DNA of 64,000 nucleotides from Pseudorhodoferax sp. Leaf274 (GCF_001422445.1 NZ_LMNA01000008.1:96560-160559), one strand, 5' to 3'; shown: positions 43,553 through 51,900, counted from the stretch's first letter. Numbers and translations are program-made. Notes: a model not told the origin generated them from the sequence alone.

Positions 43553-44083
43553 ATGCGATTGACCACCAAGAGCCGTTTCGCCGTGAACGCGATGATCGAC
43601 GTCGCCCTGCGAGAACACCTCGGTCCCGTGACGCTGTCGGCCATCGGTGCCCGGCAGAAGATCTCGCTGTCGTACCTGGAGCAGATGTTCAGCCGCCTGC
43701 GCCGCTCCGGCCTCGTCGAAAGTGCCCGCGGCCCGGGCGGCGGCTACACGCTGGCACGCAAGGCCAGCGCCGTGAGCGTGGCCGACATCATCCTGGCCGT
43801 GGACGACCAGGCCGCGCAGGATGCGCAAGGCGCCGTGGCGCTCAGCGATCCGGACGCCAAGATGGCCGGCGACCTCTGGGACAGCCTGTCCGCCTGCATG
43901 CTCGACTACATGCAAGGCATCTCGCTGCGCCAGCTGGCCGACGAGCAGCGCGCCAAGGGCGTGGAGATCGAGGCCGCACCCAGCCGCCGCCGTGCCGCCG
44001 TGCAGCCTCGGCCGCGCCAGGCCACCGTGCGCGCGCCGAATTCGGTGTTCGCCTATGGCCAGTACCTGCAACTCAAGGGCTGA
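43553..44083 (+). CDS. Rrf2/IscR-like regulator lacking the Fe-S cysteines
   Basis: A 176-residue Rrf2-family protein. The DNA-binding half is very close to betaproteobacterial IscR: RLTTKSRFAVNAMIDVAL, ISLSYLEQMFSRLRR and GPGGGYTLAR. IscR normally has three Cys and a His (about residues 92-107) that hold a [2Fe-2S] cluster. Here that loop reads AAQDAQGAVALSDPDAKM and has none; the only Cys is further on, in SLSACMLDY. It therefore cannot bind a cluster in the known way. It is not beside iscS or iscU. It may be a cluster-independent IscR paralogue or sense something else. Confidence 0.88.
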   Translation: MRLTTKSRFAVNAMIDVALREHLGPVTLSAIGARQKISLSYLEQMFSRLRRSGLVESARGPGGGYTLARKASAVSVADIILAVDDQAAQDAQGAVALSDPDAKMAGDLWDSLSACMLDYMQGISLRQLADEQRAKGVEIEAAPSRRRAAVQPRPRQATVRAPNSVFAYGQYLQLKG

Positions 44084-44092
44084 GCCCCACGC

Positions 44093-44122
44093 GCTGCAAG
44101 GCCTGGACACAGGCCTTGCAGC
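44093..44122. other. Long perfect hairpin between two genes
   Basis: A 13-base-pair perfect stem (GCTGCAAGGCCTG / CAGGCCTTGCAGC) with a GACA loop starts nine bases after the Rrf2-like gene. No T-tract follows on either strand, so it is not a standard intrinsic terminator. It could stabilise or attenuate the mRNA between the regulator and the HtrA-like gene. Confidence 0.75.
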
Positions 44123-44176
44123 AGTTGACTTCCAGGTGCATCCTGTGCGCATCGTCCCCCATTCCGGGAGCCTGCC

Positions 44177-45202
44177 ATGCGCACCATCCGATCCGCCTGC
44201 CTCGTCCTGGCACTGGCTCTCGCACCGGCGTTCGGCCCGTTGCGCAGCATCGCAGCCACCCCTTCTCCCATACAGCAGACCATCGATGCGATGAGCCGCG
44301 CGCACGCGGCGGTGGTCGGCGTGCAGGTGCTGGCCAGCGAAGATGCGCCTTCGGCCGAAACCCTGGGACGCCAGCGCCGCGGCTCCGGCGTGGTGATCGG
44401 GGCAGACGGCCTCATCCTCACCATCGGCTACCTGATGCTGGAGGCCGAACACATCCAGATCCTGACGCAGGACGGCCGGCAGCTGCCGGCACAGGCGGTC
44501 GCCTACGACCTGGCGACCGGTTTCGGCCTGCTGCGCCCGCTGCTGCCCTTGCGCGGCGTGGCGGCGGTGCCGCTCGGCAGCCATCCCGAACTGGAACCCG
44601 GCACAGTGCTTATGACTGCCATCGGCGGCGAGGGCGGCGACGTGGCCATGACCCAGCTCGTGGCCAAGCGTGCGTTCTCGGGCTACTGGGAGTACTTCAT
44701 CGACACGGCGCTGTTCACGAGCCCGCCGATTGCCAACCACTCCGGCGCGCCGCTGTTCAACCAGAAGGGCGAACTGGTGGGCATCGGTAGCCTGCTCGTA
44801 ATGGACGCGCTGGGCACGGGCCGGCAATGGCCCGGCAACATGTTTGTGCCGGTGGACCTGCTCAAGCCCATCCTCGCGGAAATGCGCAGTACGGGCAGCA
44901 CGCGGCTCAGCAAGCGGCCCTGGCTCGGCGTCAACTCGGTGGAGCAATCGGGCCGGGTCCAGGTTGCGCGCGTCAGCAAGGCCAGCCCGGCATCGGTGGC
45001 CGGCCTGCAGCCTGGCGACGTGGTGCTGGCCGTCGACGGCACCAAGGTGACCACACTGGAGGGCTTCTACAAGAAGCTCTGGGACCGCGCCGATGCGCAG
45101 GCCGAGGTGCAGCTGACGGTGCTGCAGGGCGCCGACGTGAAGACGCTGACGGTCAAGCCCGTGGACCGCATGAGCACGCTGCGCAAGCCCAAGGGAATCT
45201 GA
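44177..45202 (+). CDS. HtrA/DegP-like periplasmic protein with a degenerate catalytic triad
   Basis: A 341-residue protein with a signal peptide (cut near SIAATP), a trypsin-like S1C domain (about 30-240) and one PDZ domain (about 255-335, starting PWLGVNSVEQ). The fold markers SGVVIGADGLILT and a serine loop are clear. The catalytic His of the TNGHV motif is Tyr85 (TIGYLM), the catalytic Asp is Gly115 (TGFGLL), and only the serine (NHSGAPLF, Ser189) remains. The spacing 85-115-189 fits DegP (105-135-210). It is probably not a serine protease and may act as a chaperone or peptide-sensing scaffold. Confidence 0.88.
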   Translation: MRTIRSACLVLALALAPAFGPLRSIAATPSPIQQTIDAMSRAHAAVVGVQVLASEDAPSAETLGRQRRGSGVVIGADGLILTIGYLMLEAEHIQILTQDGRQLPAQAVAYDLATGFGLLRPLLPLRGVAAVPLGSHPELEPGTVLMTAIGGEGGDVAMTQLVAKRAFSGYWEYFIDTALFTSPPIANHSGAPLFNQKGELVGIGSLLVMDALGTGRQWPGNMFVPVDLLKPILAEMRSTGSTRLSKRPWLGVNSVEQSGRVQVARVSKASPASVAGLQPGDVVLAVDGTKVTTLEGFYKKLWDRADAQAEVQLTVLQGADVKTLTVKPVDRMSTLRKPKGI

Positions 45203-45211
45203 ACAGCTTGC

Positions 45212-46123
45212 TCAGCGCAGCCCGGCCGCCACCGTCGGGTAGTGCAGCACCAGCCGCAGTTCGCGCCGCATGCGCGTGTTCAGCAGCCGGCGCGACTCGG
45301 ACATGAAGCTCAGCACCATCAGCGAGAGCTGCCCCCGCGCCTCCTCGGCCGCCACGCGCGGCGGGCGCGCCATGCCGTACAGGTCGGCCGCCTGGTCGAA
45401 GTAGTCGCCCATCTTCAGCACCGTGTCGTCGTTGACGTTGACCACGCGCTGCGCCCGCCCGCGCCACAGCGCGGCGATGCACGCGCGCGCGAGGTCGTCG
45501 GCGTGGATGTGGTTGGTGTAGACGTCGTCCTCGGCCCGCAGCACCGGCGTGCCCCGGGCCAGACGTTCGCGCGGCGTGCCGCCGGCGCGGTCGGGCGCGT
45601 AGATGCCCGGAATGCGCAGCACGCTGGCGCGCACGCCGCCGGCACGGCCCAGGAAGCGCACCGCAGCCTCGGCATCCAGCCGGCGCAGGGCGCGTTCCGT
45701 GCCGGGCGCCGGCCGGCGCGTCTCGGCCACCCAGTCGCCCCCGCAGTCGCCGTAGACGCCGCTCGTCGAGCCGTAGACCAGCGCCCGTGGCGGCGTGCGC
45801 CGCAGCAGCGCCTGGCCCAGCGCGCGCGTGCGCGGATCACGGGGACCTTCGCGCGGCGGCGGCGCCAGGTGCAGCACGCGGTCGGCCAGCCCGGCCAGCC
45901 GGCGCAGCGAGGCCGCATCGTCCAGATCGCCGCGCAAGGGCACCAGGCCCTGCGCGCGCAGCGCGGCCACGCGGTCGGCCGACGAGGTCAGCGCCAGCAC
46001 GCGCACGCCCGCCGGCAGGCGCGCGGCAACGCGCTGGCCCACGTCGCCGCAGCCGACGATCAGCACGCGGGTGCGGCGAAAGCGCGCGGGCAGCGCGCCG
46101 AGCGGTGATTGGTTTGAAGGCAA
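45212..46123 (-). CDS. NAD-dependent epimerase/dehydratase-family protein (YeeZ-like)
   Basis: A Rossmann-fold protein of about 303 residues. The nucleotide site is VLIVGCGDVGQRVAARL, near the N-terminus. A YGSTSGVYGDCGGDWVAE stretch gives the SDR Ser and Tyr, but the usual YxxxK is not obvious. The later GIYAPDR and HADDLARA motifs are typical of extended SDRs. No ATG lies near the start; TTG at 46123 was chosen. The function is unknown. The gene is convergent with the HtrA-like gene and divergent from the next reductase gene. Confidence 0.75.
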   Translation of the reverse strand: MPSNQSPLGALPARFRRTRVLIVGCGDVGQRVAARLPAGVRVLALTSSADRVAALRAQGLVPLRGDLDDAASLRRLAGLADRVLHLAPPPREGPRDPRTRALGQALLRRTPPRALVYGSTSGVYGDCGGDWVAETRRPAPGTERALRRLDAEAAVRFLGRAGGVRASVLRIPGIYAPDRAGGTPRERLARGTPVLRAEDDVYTNHIHADDLARACIAALWRGRAQRVVNVNDDTVLKMGDYFDQAADLYGMARPPRVAAEEARGQLSLMVLSFMSESRRLLNTRMRRELRLVLHYPTVAAGLR

Positions 46124-46172
46124 AATCCTGCGGTTCAGTGAAGCGGCGAAAAGCCCACGAGGATACCCAAAG

Positions 46173-47258
46173 ATGACCCCCACGACGGCCGCCGCGCCCC
46201 CGTTCAAGATCACCGTGCAGCCCAGCGGCCGCGCTTTCGAAGCCACCGAGGGCGAAGCGATCCTGGCTGCCGGCATCCGCCAGGGTGTCGGCCTGCCGTA
46301 TGGCTGCAAGGACGGCGCCTGCGGCTCGTGCAAGTGCAAGATGCTCGAAGGCCGTGTCGAACATGGCCCGCACCAGAGCAAGGCGCTGTCGGCCGAGGAG
46401 GAGGCCGCCGGCCTGATCCTGACCTGCTGCGGCGTGCCGCTGTCCGACGTGGTGCTCGAGTCGCGCCAGGTCACCGACGAGAGCGCCTTCCCCATCAAGC
46501 GCATGCCCGCGCGCGTGAGCAGCCTGTCCAAGGTCTCGCACGACGTGATGGTCGTCAGGCTGCAGCTGCCGGCCAACGACACCATGCGCTTTCACGCCGG
46601 CCAGTACGTCGAATTCCTGCTGCGCGATGGCGCGCGCCGCAGCTATTCCATGGCCAACGCGCCGCACACCGCGGGCGGCCAGCCCGGCGCCGTGCCACCG
46701 GTCGGCCCCAGCGTGGAGCTGCACATCCGCCACATGCCCGGCGGCAAGTTCACCGACCACGTGTTCGGCGCGATGAAGGAGAAGGAGATCCTGCGCATCG
46801 AAGGCCCCTACGGCAGCTTCTTCCTGCGTGAGGACTCCGACAAGCCCATCGTGCTGCTGGCCTCGGGCACCGGCTTCGCGCCGATCAAGGCCGTCATCGA
46901 GCACCTGCAGTTCAAGGCCATCGCGCGCCCGGCCACGGTCTACTGGGGCGGCCGCCGCCCGGCCGACCTGTACATGGACGCATGGCTGCGCGAGAAGCTA
47001 GCCGAGATGCCGCAGCTGCGCTACGTGCCGGTGGTCTCCAACGCCCTGCCCGAAGACAACTGGACCGGCCGCACCGGCTTCGTGCACCGCGCCGTGCTGG
47101 AAGACCTGCCGGACCTGTCGGGCCACCAGGTCTATGCCTGCGGCGCGCCCATCGTGGTCGACTCGGCCCGCGCCGACTACACCGCCCAGGCAGGCCTGCC
47201 GCCCGAGGAGTTCTTCGCCGACGCCTTCACCACCGAAGCCGACAAGGCCCAAGCATGA
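46173..47258 (+). CDS. Ferredoxin-NAD(P)H reductase-type oxidoreductase (CDP-6-deoxy-delta-3,4-glucoseen reductase-like)
   Basis: A 361-residue electron transfer protein. The N-terminal plant-type [2Fe-2S] ferredoxin (about 10-100) has Cys ligands in YGCKDGACGSCKC and later TCCGVPL. A flavin barrel follows with RRSYSMANAP (about 165). The C-terminal NAD domain shows LLASGTGFAPI and YACGAP. Betaproteobacterial copies are usually annotated as the AscD-type reductase, but no 3,6-dideoxyhexose genes lie here. The true electron acceptor is unknown. Its stop overlaps the start of the Bug protein (ATGA). Confidence 0.87.
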   Translation: MTPTTAAAPPFKITVQPSGRAFEATEGEAILAAGIRQGVGLPYGCKDGACGSCKCKMLEGRVEHGPHQSKALSAEEEAAGLILTCCGVPLSDVVLESRQVTDESAFPIKRMPARVSSLSKVSHDVMVVRLQLPANDTMRFHAGQYVEFLLRDGARRSYSMANAPHTAGGQPGAVPPVGPSVELHIRHMPGGKFTDHVFGAMKEKEILRIEGPYGSFFLREDSDKPIVLLASGTGFAPIKAVIEHLQFKAIARPATVYWGGRRPADLYMDAWLREKLAEMPQLRYVPVVSNALPEDNWTGRTGFVHRAVLEDLPDLSGHQVYACGAPIVVDSARADYTAQAGLPPEEFFADAFTTEADKAQA

Positions 47259-48241
47259 CCGCGCTCTCCCACGCCCTGCGCCGCACCGCGCTGCTGTGCA
47301 CGCTGGCGGCCTTGTCCGCCGCCGCCCTGCCCGCGCTGGCCCAGACCAAGCCGATCCGGCTCATCGTGCCGTACGCGGCTGGCGGCCCGATCGACGTCAC
47401 GGCCCGCGTGCTGGCCGAGCGCGTCAAGGACCAGCTGGGCACCGTGATCATCGAGAACAAGCCCGGTGCCGGCGGCAACATCGGCGCCGATGCCGTGGCC
47501 AAGGCGCCGCACGACGGGTTGACCATCGGCATCGCGGCAACCGCCACGCACGCCGTCAACCCCTGGCTGTACCGCAGGATGCCGTTCGATGCCGCGCGCG
47601 ACTTCGCACCCATCACGCAGATGGTGCGCGTGCCCAACGTGCTGGTCATGAACGCCGACGCGGCCCGCCGCCTCAAGATCGAAACGCTGGCCGACCTGGT
47701 CGCGTATGCCAAGGCCAACCCGGCCAAGCTCAACTACGGCTCGGGCGGCAACGGCAGCGCCGGCCACCTGGCCGGCGAGATGTTCAAGGCCCAGGCGGGC
47801 ATCTTCGCGCTGCACATTCCCTACAACGGCGGCAACCCGGCCCAGCTGGCCCTGCTGTCGGGCCAGGTCGACTTCAACTTCGACAACCTGGCCACGGCCG
47901 CGCCCGGCATCCGCTCGGGCAAGCTCAAGGCGCTGGCCGTCACCACGCTGCAGCGCTCGCCGGCCCTGCCCGAGGTACCGCCCGTGGCCGAGTTGCTGCC
48001 GGGCTTCGCCATCGACACCTGGTGGGGCCTCGTGGCGCCGGCCGGAACGCCCGACGATGTGCTGGCGCGCTTGAACCAGGCCTTTGTCGCGGCGCTGCAG
48101 TCCGAAGAAACGCGCCAGCGCTTTGCCAACCTGCTGGCCGAACCCGTGCCCAGCACGCCGGCGCAGTTCGGCGCCTTCCTGCAGGCCGAGCTGGCCAAGT
48201 ACCAGAAGCTTGTGAAGGCCTCGGGCGCACAGGTCGACTGA
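47255..48241 (+). CDS. Tripartite tricarboxylate transporter substrate-binding protein (Bug/TctC)
   Basis: A 328-residue periplasmic binding protein with a signal peptide ending at ALPALAQ. The mature protein starts KPIRLIVPYAAGGPIDVTAR, the hallmark of Bug proteins, followed by VIIENKPGAGGNIGAD and YGSGGNGSAGHL. These bind small carboxylates. No TctA/TctB membrane partners are in the window; orphan Bug genes are very common in Burkholderiales. It overlaps the reductase by four bases, suggesting coupled expression with an unknown shared role. Confidence 0.93.
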   Translation: MTALSHALRRTALLCTLAALSAAALPALAQTKPIRLIVPYAAGGPIDVTARVLAERVKDQLGTVIIENKPGAGGNIGADAVAKAPHDGLTIGIAATATHAVNPWLYRRMPFDAARDFAPITQMVRVPNVLVMNADAARRLKIETLADLVAYAKANPAKLNYGSGGNGSAGHLAGEMFKAQAGIFALHIPYNGGNPAQLALLSGQVDFNFDNLATAAPGIRSGKLKALAVTTLQRSPALPEVPPVAELLPGFAIDTWWGLVAPAGTPDDVLARLNQAFVAALQSEETRQRFANLLAEPVPSTPAQFGAFLQAELAKYQKLVKASGAQVD

Positions 48242-48353
48242 TCGCCGTCGGGCTTCGTGGCCCGGTACCGTCCGACAGCGAAAACCCAGTCCATGCACCA
48301 CTCTGGATGCAGGGGCCGCGCATCCCGCGCGGCCGATCACCAGGGAGCACACC

Positions 48354-48419
48354 ATGGGCACACTGTTGGCCATTGCCATCGTCGCCGGCGTTTGCTACTT
48401 CTGCCACCAGGTGCCGTGA
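48354..48419 (+). CDS. Possible 21-residue single-pass membrane peptide
   Basis: The frame encodes 21 residues: a hydrophobic stretch GTLLAIAIVAGVCYFCH and a short end QVP. AGGGAG lies 8 bases before the ATG. It lies in the 409-base gap between the Bug gene and the chemoreceptor, about 112 bases after the Bug stop. I do not recognise a family. Small membrane peptides of this type occur widely, but chance cannot be excluded at this length. Confidence 0.4.
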   Translation: MGTLLAIAIVAGVCYFCHQVP

Positions 48420-48437
48420 GCATCTGGACAGCTGCAG

Positions 48438-48462
48438 AAAAAGGGCTGCCCGAGGGCAGCCC
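48438..48462 (-). terminator. Terminator downstream of the chemoreceptor gene
   Basis: On the minus strand a stem GGGCTGCC / GGCAGCCC with a four-base loop is followed by TTTTTC. It lies about 190 bases past the chemoreceptor stop, the only minus-strand gene near. Confidence 0.75.
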
Positions 48463-48464
48463 AA

Positions 48465-48509
48465 TCGATGCATCCGCTTCCCAGAAAGCACCTTGTCTGG
48501 ATGCATCGA
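48465..48509. repeat. 11-base perfect inverted repeat
   Basis: TCGATGCATCC (48465-48475) and GGATGCATCGA (48499-48509) are exact reverse complements, 23 bases apart. It lies next to the terminator. The rest of the gap up to 48650 shows no gene. Confidence 0.7.
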
Positions 48510-48650
48510 AGACCCATCATGGCCTTCTCGCCACTGCGCGCCTGTAGGAAAGCGGCGTCTGGGCGGGCAAGTCAAGCGCCCGGGGGCATCGGCTCGACGA
48601 CCAGCTGGCGCGCTTGCGGCAACCTGGCAGCGCCGCGCGCGCTGCAGTGT

Positions 48651-50243
48651 TCAGACAGATGGCAAGGCCAGCCTGGAGACGCCATGTCCGTCGAGCTGGA
48701 AGACACCCACGATCTGCGCCTGCTTGTGCGCCTCGGCGCGCAGCGAAGAAGCAGCGGCCGCCGCCTCCTCCACCAGTGCGGCGTTCTGCTGCGTGGTGCT
48801 GTCCATCTCGGTGATGGCGGTGTTGATCTGCTCCAGACCGCTGATCTGCTCGGCGCTTGCCGCGCTGATCTCGGCCATGATGCCGGTGATGCGCTCCACG
48901 CTCTGGACCACCTCGTCCATGGTGCTGCCGGCGCGGGCCACGAGCAGGCTGCCGGCCTCCACCTGCTGCACCGAATCGTGGATGAGGCCCTTGATCTCCT
49001 TGGCCGCTGCGGCCGAGCGCTGCGCCAGGCTGCGGACCTCCGAGGCCACCACCGCGAAGCCGCGTCCCTGCTCGCCGGCGCGTGCCGCCTCCACCGCCGC
49101 ATTCAGCGCCAGGATGTTGGTCTGGAACGCGATGCCGTCGATCACCGCGATGATGTCCACCACCTTCCTGGACGAGGCGTTGATCGACTGCATGGTCTGC
49201 ACCACCTCGCCGACCGCCTGGCCGCCGCGTTGGGCCACCTGCGCGGCCGCCTGCACCAGTTGGTTGGCCTGGCGCGCGCTGTCGCTGTTCTGGCGCACCG
49301 TGCCGGTCAGCTGCTCCATCGCCGCAGCCGTCTGCTGCAGCGCGCTGGCCTGGCGCTCGGTGCGCACCGACAGGTCGTCGTTGCCACGCGCGATCTCGTT
49401 GGTGGCGGTGGCGATGTTGTCGGCACCGGAACGCACCTCGCCCACGATGCGCTGCAGGCTGCCGTTCATCTCCTGCAGCGCGCGCAACAGCTGGTCCGGT
49501 TCGTCGGGGTAGCGCACGCGGATGCGGCTGTTCAGCACGCCCGAGGCCACCACCCGGGCCACCTCCACGGCATGGCGCAGCGGCGCCGTGATGCTGCGCG
49601 CGACCAGCAGCGCCACCACGACGGCCGCCACCATCGCCAGCACCATGATGCCCAGAAGCAGCGCCGAGTCGCGCCAGATCAGCGTGCGCGCCTCGCCTTC
49701 GTCGGTCGCCACGCGCTGGCTGGCCAGCACGACCACCTTGTCGATGGCGGCGCGGTGTGCCTCGTACGCCGCGTCCAGCCGCTGCAGTGCGGCAGCCACC
49801 TGGCCGGCGTCGCCCGCGCGTGCGGCGGGCACCAGCGCGTCGAAGGCCAGGCGGTAGAACTCCTGGGCCGGGCGGTAGGCATCGTCCAGCAGCAGCCGGC
49901 CCGTCTCGGGGTCCAATCCCTGCTTCTGCCAGAACGCATGGCGTGCGTCGAATTGCCCCTGGAGGCTGCGGATGCGCCCGGCCAGCGCCTGCTGCCGGGC
50001 CGCGTCCGGCGTGCGCGACAGCTGCAGCGCCAGCAGGTAGGACTCGATGATGTATTCGGGGGGCGGCAGGATGTCGGCGATCAGGTCCTTGCCCTGCACG
50101 ATCCGGTCGTAGATCGGCCCGTTCACCTTGAGGGTGTCCAGCGTCTTGAAGGCCCAGGCGCCGGATAGCACGAAGCCCATGGCGAAGATGGCGATCAGCA
50201 CGCCCAGCCGGGCGGACAGCTTCAGCTTTCTCAACACATGCAT
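48651..50243 (-). CDS. Methyl-accepting chemotaxis protein
   Basis: A 530-residue chemoreceptor. It has a first transmembrane helix (about 12-32), a mostly helical periplasmic part (about 33-190, four-helix-bundle type), a second helix (LLLGIMVLAMVAAVVVALLV), then HAMP and signalling domains. The signalling tip carries IDGIAFQTNILALNAAVEAA and GRGFAVVASEVRSLAQRSA, which contact CheA and CheW. The ligand is unknown, and no CheR-tethering pentapeptide is seen at the C-terminus. The ATG at 50243 has AGAGG upstream; another lies 12 codons earlier. It is divergent from the secretion-like cluster. Confidence 0.92.
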   Translation of the reverse strand: MHVLRKLKLSARLGVLIAIFAMGFVLSGAWAFKTLDTLKVNGPIYDRIVQGKDLIADILPPPEYIIESYLLALQLSRTPDAARQQALAGRIRSLQGQFDARHAFWQKQGLDPETGRLLLDDAYRPAQEFYRLAFDALVPAARAGDAGQVAAALQRLDAAYEAHRAAIDKVVVLASQRVATDEGEARTLIWRDSALLLGIMVLAMVAAVVVALLVARSITAPLRHAVEVARVVASGVLNSRIRVRYPDEPDQLLRALQEMNGSLQRIVGEVRSGADNIATATNEIARGNDDLSVRTERQASALQQTAAAMEQLTGTVRQNSDSARQANQLVQAAAQVAQRGGQAVGEVVQTMQSINASSRKVVDIIAVIDGIAFQTNILALNAAVEAARAGEQGRGFAVVASEVRSLAQRSAAAAKEIKGLIHDSVQQVEAGSLLVARAGSTMDEVVQSVERITGIMAEISAASAEQISGLEQINTAITEMDSTTQQNAALVEEAAAAASSLRAEAHKQAQIVGVFQLDGHGVSRLALPSV

Positions 50244-50532
50244 GCGCAGCACCTCTGATGCAGCAATTTGTAAGCGCATGATTCACCATTCCACATGGAA
50301 TGTCCACAAAGACAAGCAGCACGGCGGGTGAGTGCTGCCCCATTCGATACACGGTGCTGTGACACGGACCGAAGGCAAACCAGGCCGTGCACACAAAGCA
50401 ACGCCCCGGTATAAGTCGGATCAGCTGTTGCACAAAGCTGGACTTTCCCGCCATGAACCGCCCATCGCGCCCCTTCGGTCTCTCCGCCGCCGTGGCCGCG
50501 CACGGCGGGATCTGCATGGGCTGAGTGTGGCC
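50244..50532. other. Divergent intergenic region before the secretion-like cluster
   Basis: This gap must hold promoters for the chemoreceptor (-) and the cluster (+). I see TATAAG on the plus strand near 50411 as a possible -10 without a convincing -35. A CATTCC-ACAT-GGAATG dyad lies at 50287-50302, which could be an operator. No gene or RNA is supported. Confidence 0.4.
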
Positions 50533-51900
50533 ATGGACCCGCGGATGCCCGACGCCCAGATCCTGGCGCTCGCCCTGCAGGCGACGGTCTTGGCGCATGG
50601 GCGGCTGCGCGAGGCGGCCACCGCCTTCGCCAGCGAGCTGGCCAACGGCAGGGGCTGTGCGCGGGTCGGTGTCGGCTTCGTGCGCGGCCACCAGGTCGAG
50701 CTGGTCGCCGTGTCGCACGGCAGCGGCGAGAACCTGCACCGCCAGGCCTTCAATGCGCTGACCGCCGCGATGGACGAAGCCGTGCAGCAGGGCGCCAGCG
50801 TGCACTGGCCGGCCGAGGGCGCGCCGGCCATCCGCCACGCCCACCGGTTGCTGCTGGGCGAGCGCGGCGGTGCCGTGGCCACCGTGCCCATCGTGCACCT
50901 GGGCCGCGCAGTCGGCGCCGTGACCTGCGAGTGGACCGGTGCGCCGCCCGGGCTGCCGGCCCTGGTGTCCGAGCTGGAGAACAACGTCAGCCTGGCCGGC
51001 CCGGTGCTGCACCTGATGGCCCAGCGCGAGCAACCCTGGCACCGGCGGCTGCGCCAGGGCGCGGGCCACGTGCCCGGGGCCGATGGCGGGCGGCGCCGCA
51101 CGGCCTGGCTGCTGGCCGGCGCCGCCGTGGCGCTGGCCGGGCTGCTGGCCCTGCCGGTCGAGTACCGCGTGGGCGGCCACGCGCGGGTCGAAGGCCAGCA
51201 GATGCGCGCCATCGTCACCCCGGCCGACGGCTACCTGCAGGCCGTGCACGTGCGCCCGGGCGACCGCGTGCAGGCCGGCCAGCTGCTGCTGGAAATGTCC
51301 GACCAGGACCTGCAGCTGCAAAAGCGCAAGTGGAGCAGCGAGCTGGGCCAGCACGAGAGCGCCTACGCCAGCGCCCTGGCGCGCGCGGACCGCGCCGCCA
51401 TGGTCATCGCGCTGGCGCGCATGGAGGAGGCCCGCGCCCACCTGGGGCTGGTCGAATCCGAGCTCGTGCGCGCACGCATCACGGCGCCGTTCGCGGGCAT
51501 CGTCGTCGACGGCGACCTGAGCCAGTCGCTCGGCGCGCCGCTGGAGCGCGGCAAGCCGCTGCTGCAGCTGGCGCCGCTGGACCGCTACCGCGTCATGCTG
51601 CAGGTGGACGAACGCGACATCGGCCGCGTCCGCGTCGGCCAGCGCGGCCAGCTGTCCCTGTCGGCGCTGCCCTGGGATGCGCTGCCGATCCGCGCCGTGC
51701 GCATCACGCCCCTGGCCCGGCCCGCAGAGGGCCGCAACGTGTTCGAGGTCGAGACCGACATCACGGCCGACGCCGAACGCATCCGCCCCGGCCTGGAAGG
51801 CGTGGGCAAGCTGGACACCGGCCGCGCCGCGCTGGGCTGGGTCTGGTTCCACGGCGTGGCCGACTGGCTGCGCCTGGCCCTGTGGTCCTGGGCGGTGTAG
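50533..51900 (+). CDS. GAF-like domain fused to HlyD membrane-fusion protein
   Basis: A 455-residue protein. The N-terminal cytoplasmic half (about 1-175) looks like a GAF sensor domain, with GRGCARVGVGFV and VATVPIVHLGRAVGAVTCEW. One transmembrane helix follows (about 190-210, TAWLLAGAAVALAGLLALPV). The periplasmic part (about 211-455) is HlyD-like: lipoyl half-motifs (IVTPADGYLQAVHVRPGD and ARITAPFAGIVVDGDL), a short helical hairpin and a beta-barrel. HlyD proteins bridge inner and outer membrane export parts. The ATG at 50533 is the best internal choice, but an in-frame frame extends upstream. It heads the cluster and lies two bases before the M50 gene. Confidence 0.8.
   Translation: MDPRMPDAQILALALQATVLAHGRLREAATAFASELANGRGCARVGVGFVRGHQVELVAVSHGSGENLHRQAFNALTAAMDEAVQQGASVHWPAEGAPAIRHAHRLLLGERGGAVATVPIVHLGRAVGAVTCEWTGAPPGLPALVSELENNVSLAGPVLHLMAQREQPWHRRLRQGAGHVPGADGGRRRTAWLLAGAAVALAGLLALPVEYRVGGHARVEGQQMRAIVTPADGYLQAVHVRPGDRVQAGQLLLEMSDQDLQLQKRKWSSELGQHESAYASALARADRAAMVIALARMEEARAHLGLVESELVRARITAPFAGIVVDGDLSQSLGAPLERGKPLLQLAPLDRYRVMLQVDERDIGRVRVGQRGQLSLSALPWDALPIRAVRITPLARPAEGRNVFEVETDITADAERIRPGLEGVGKLDTGRAALGWVWFHGVADWLRLALWSWAV

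Noticed and set aside
48468..50168. A 566-codon plus-strand frame over the chemoreceptor
   Set aside because: The minus-strand frame has an intact chemoreceptor signalling domain; the plus frame has no recognisable motif.
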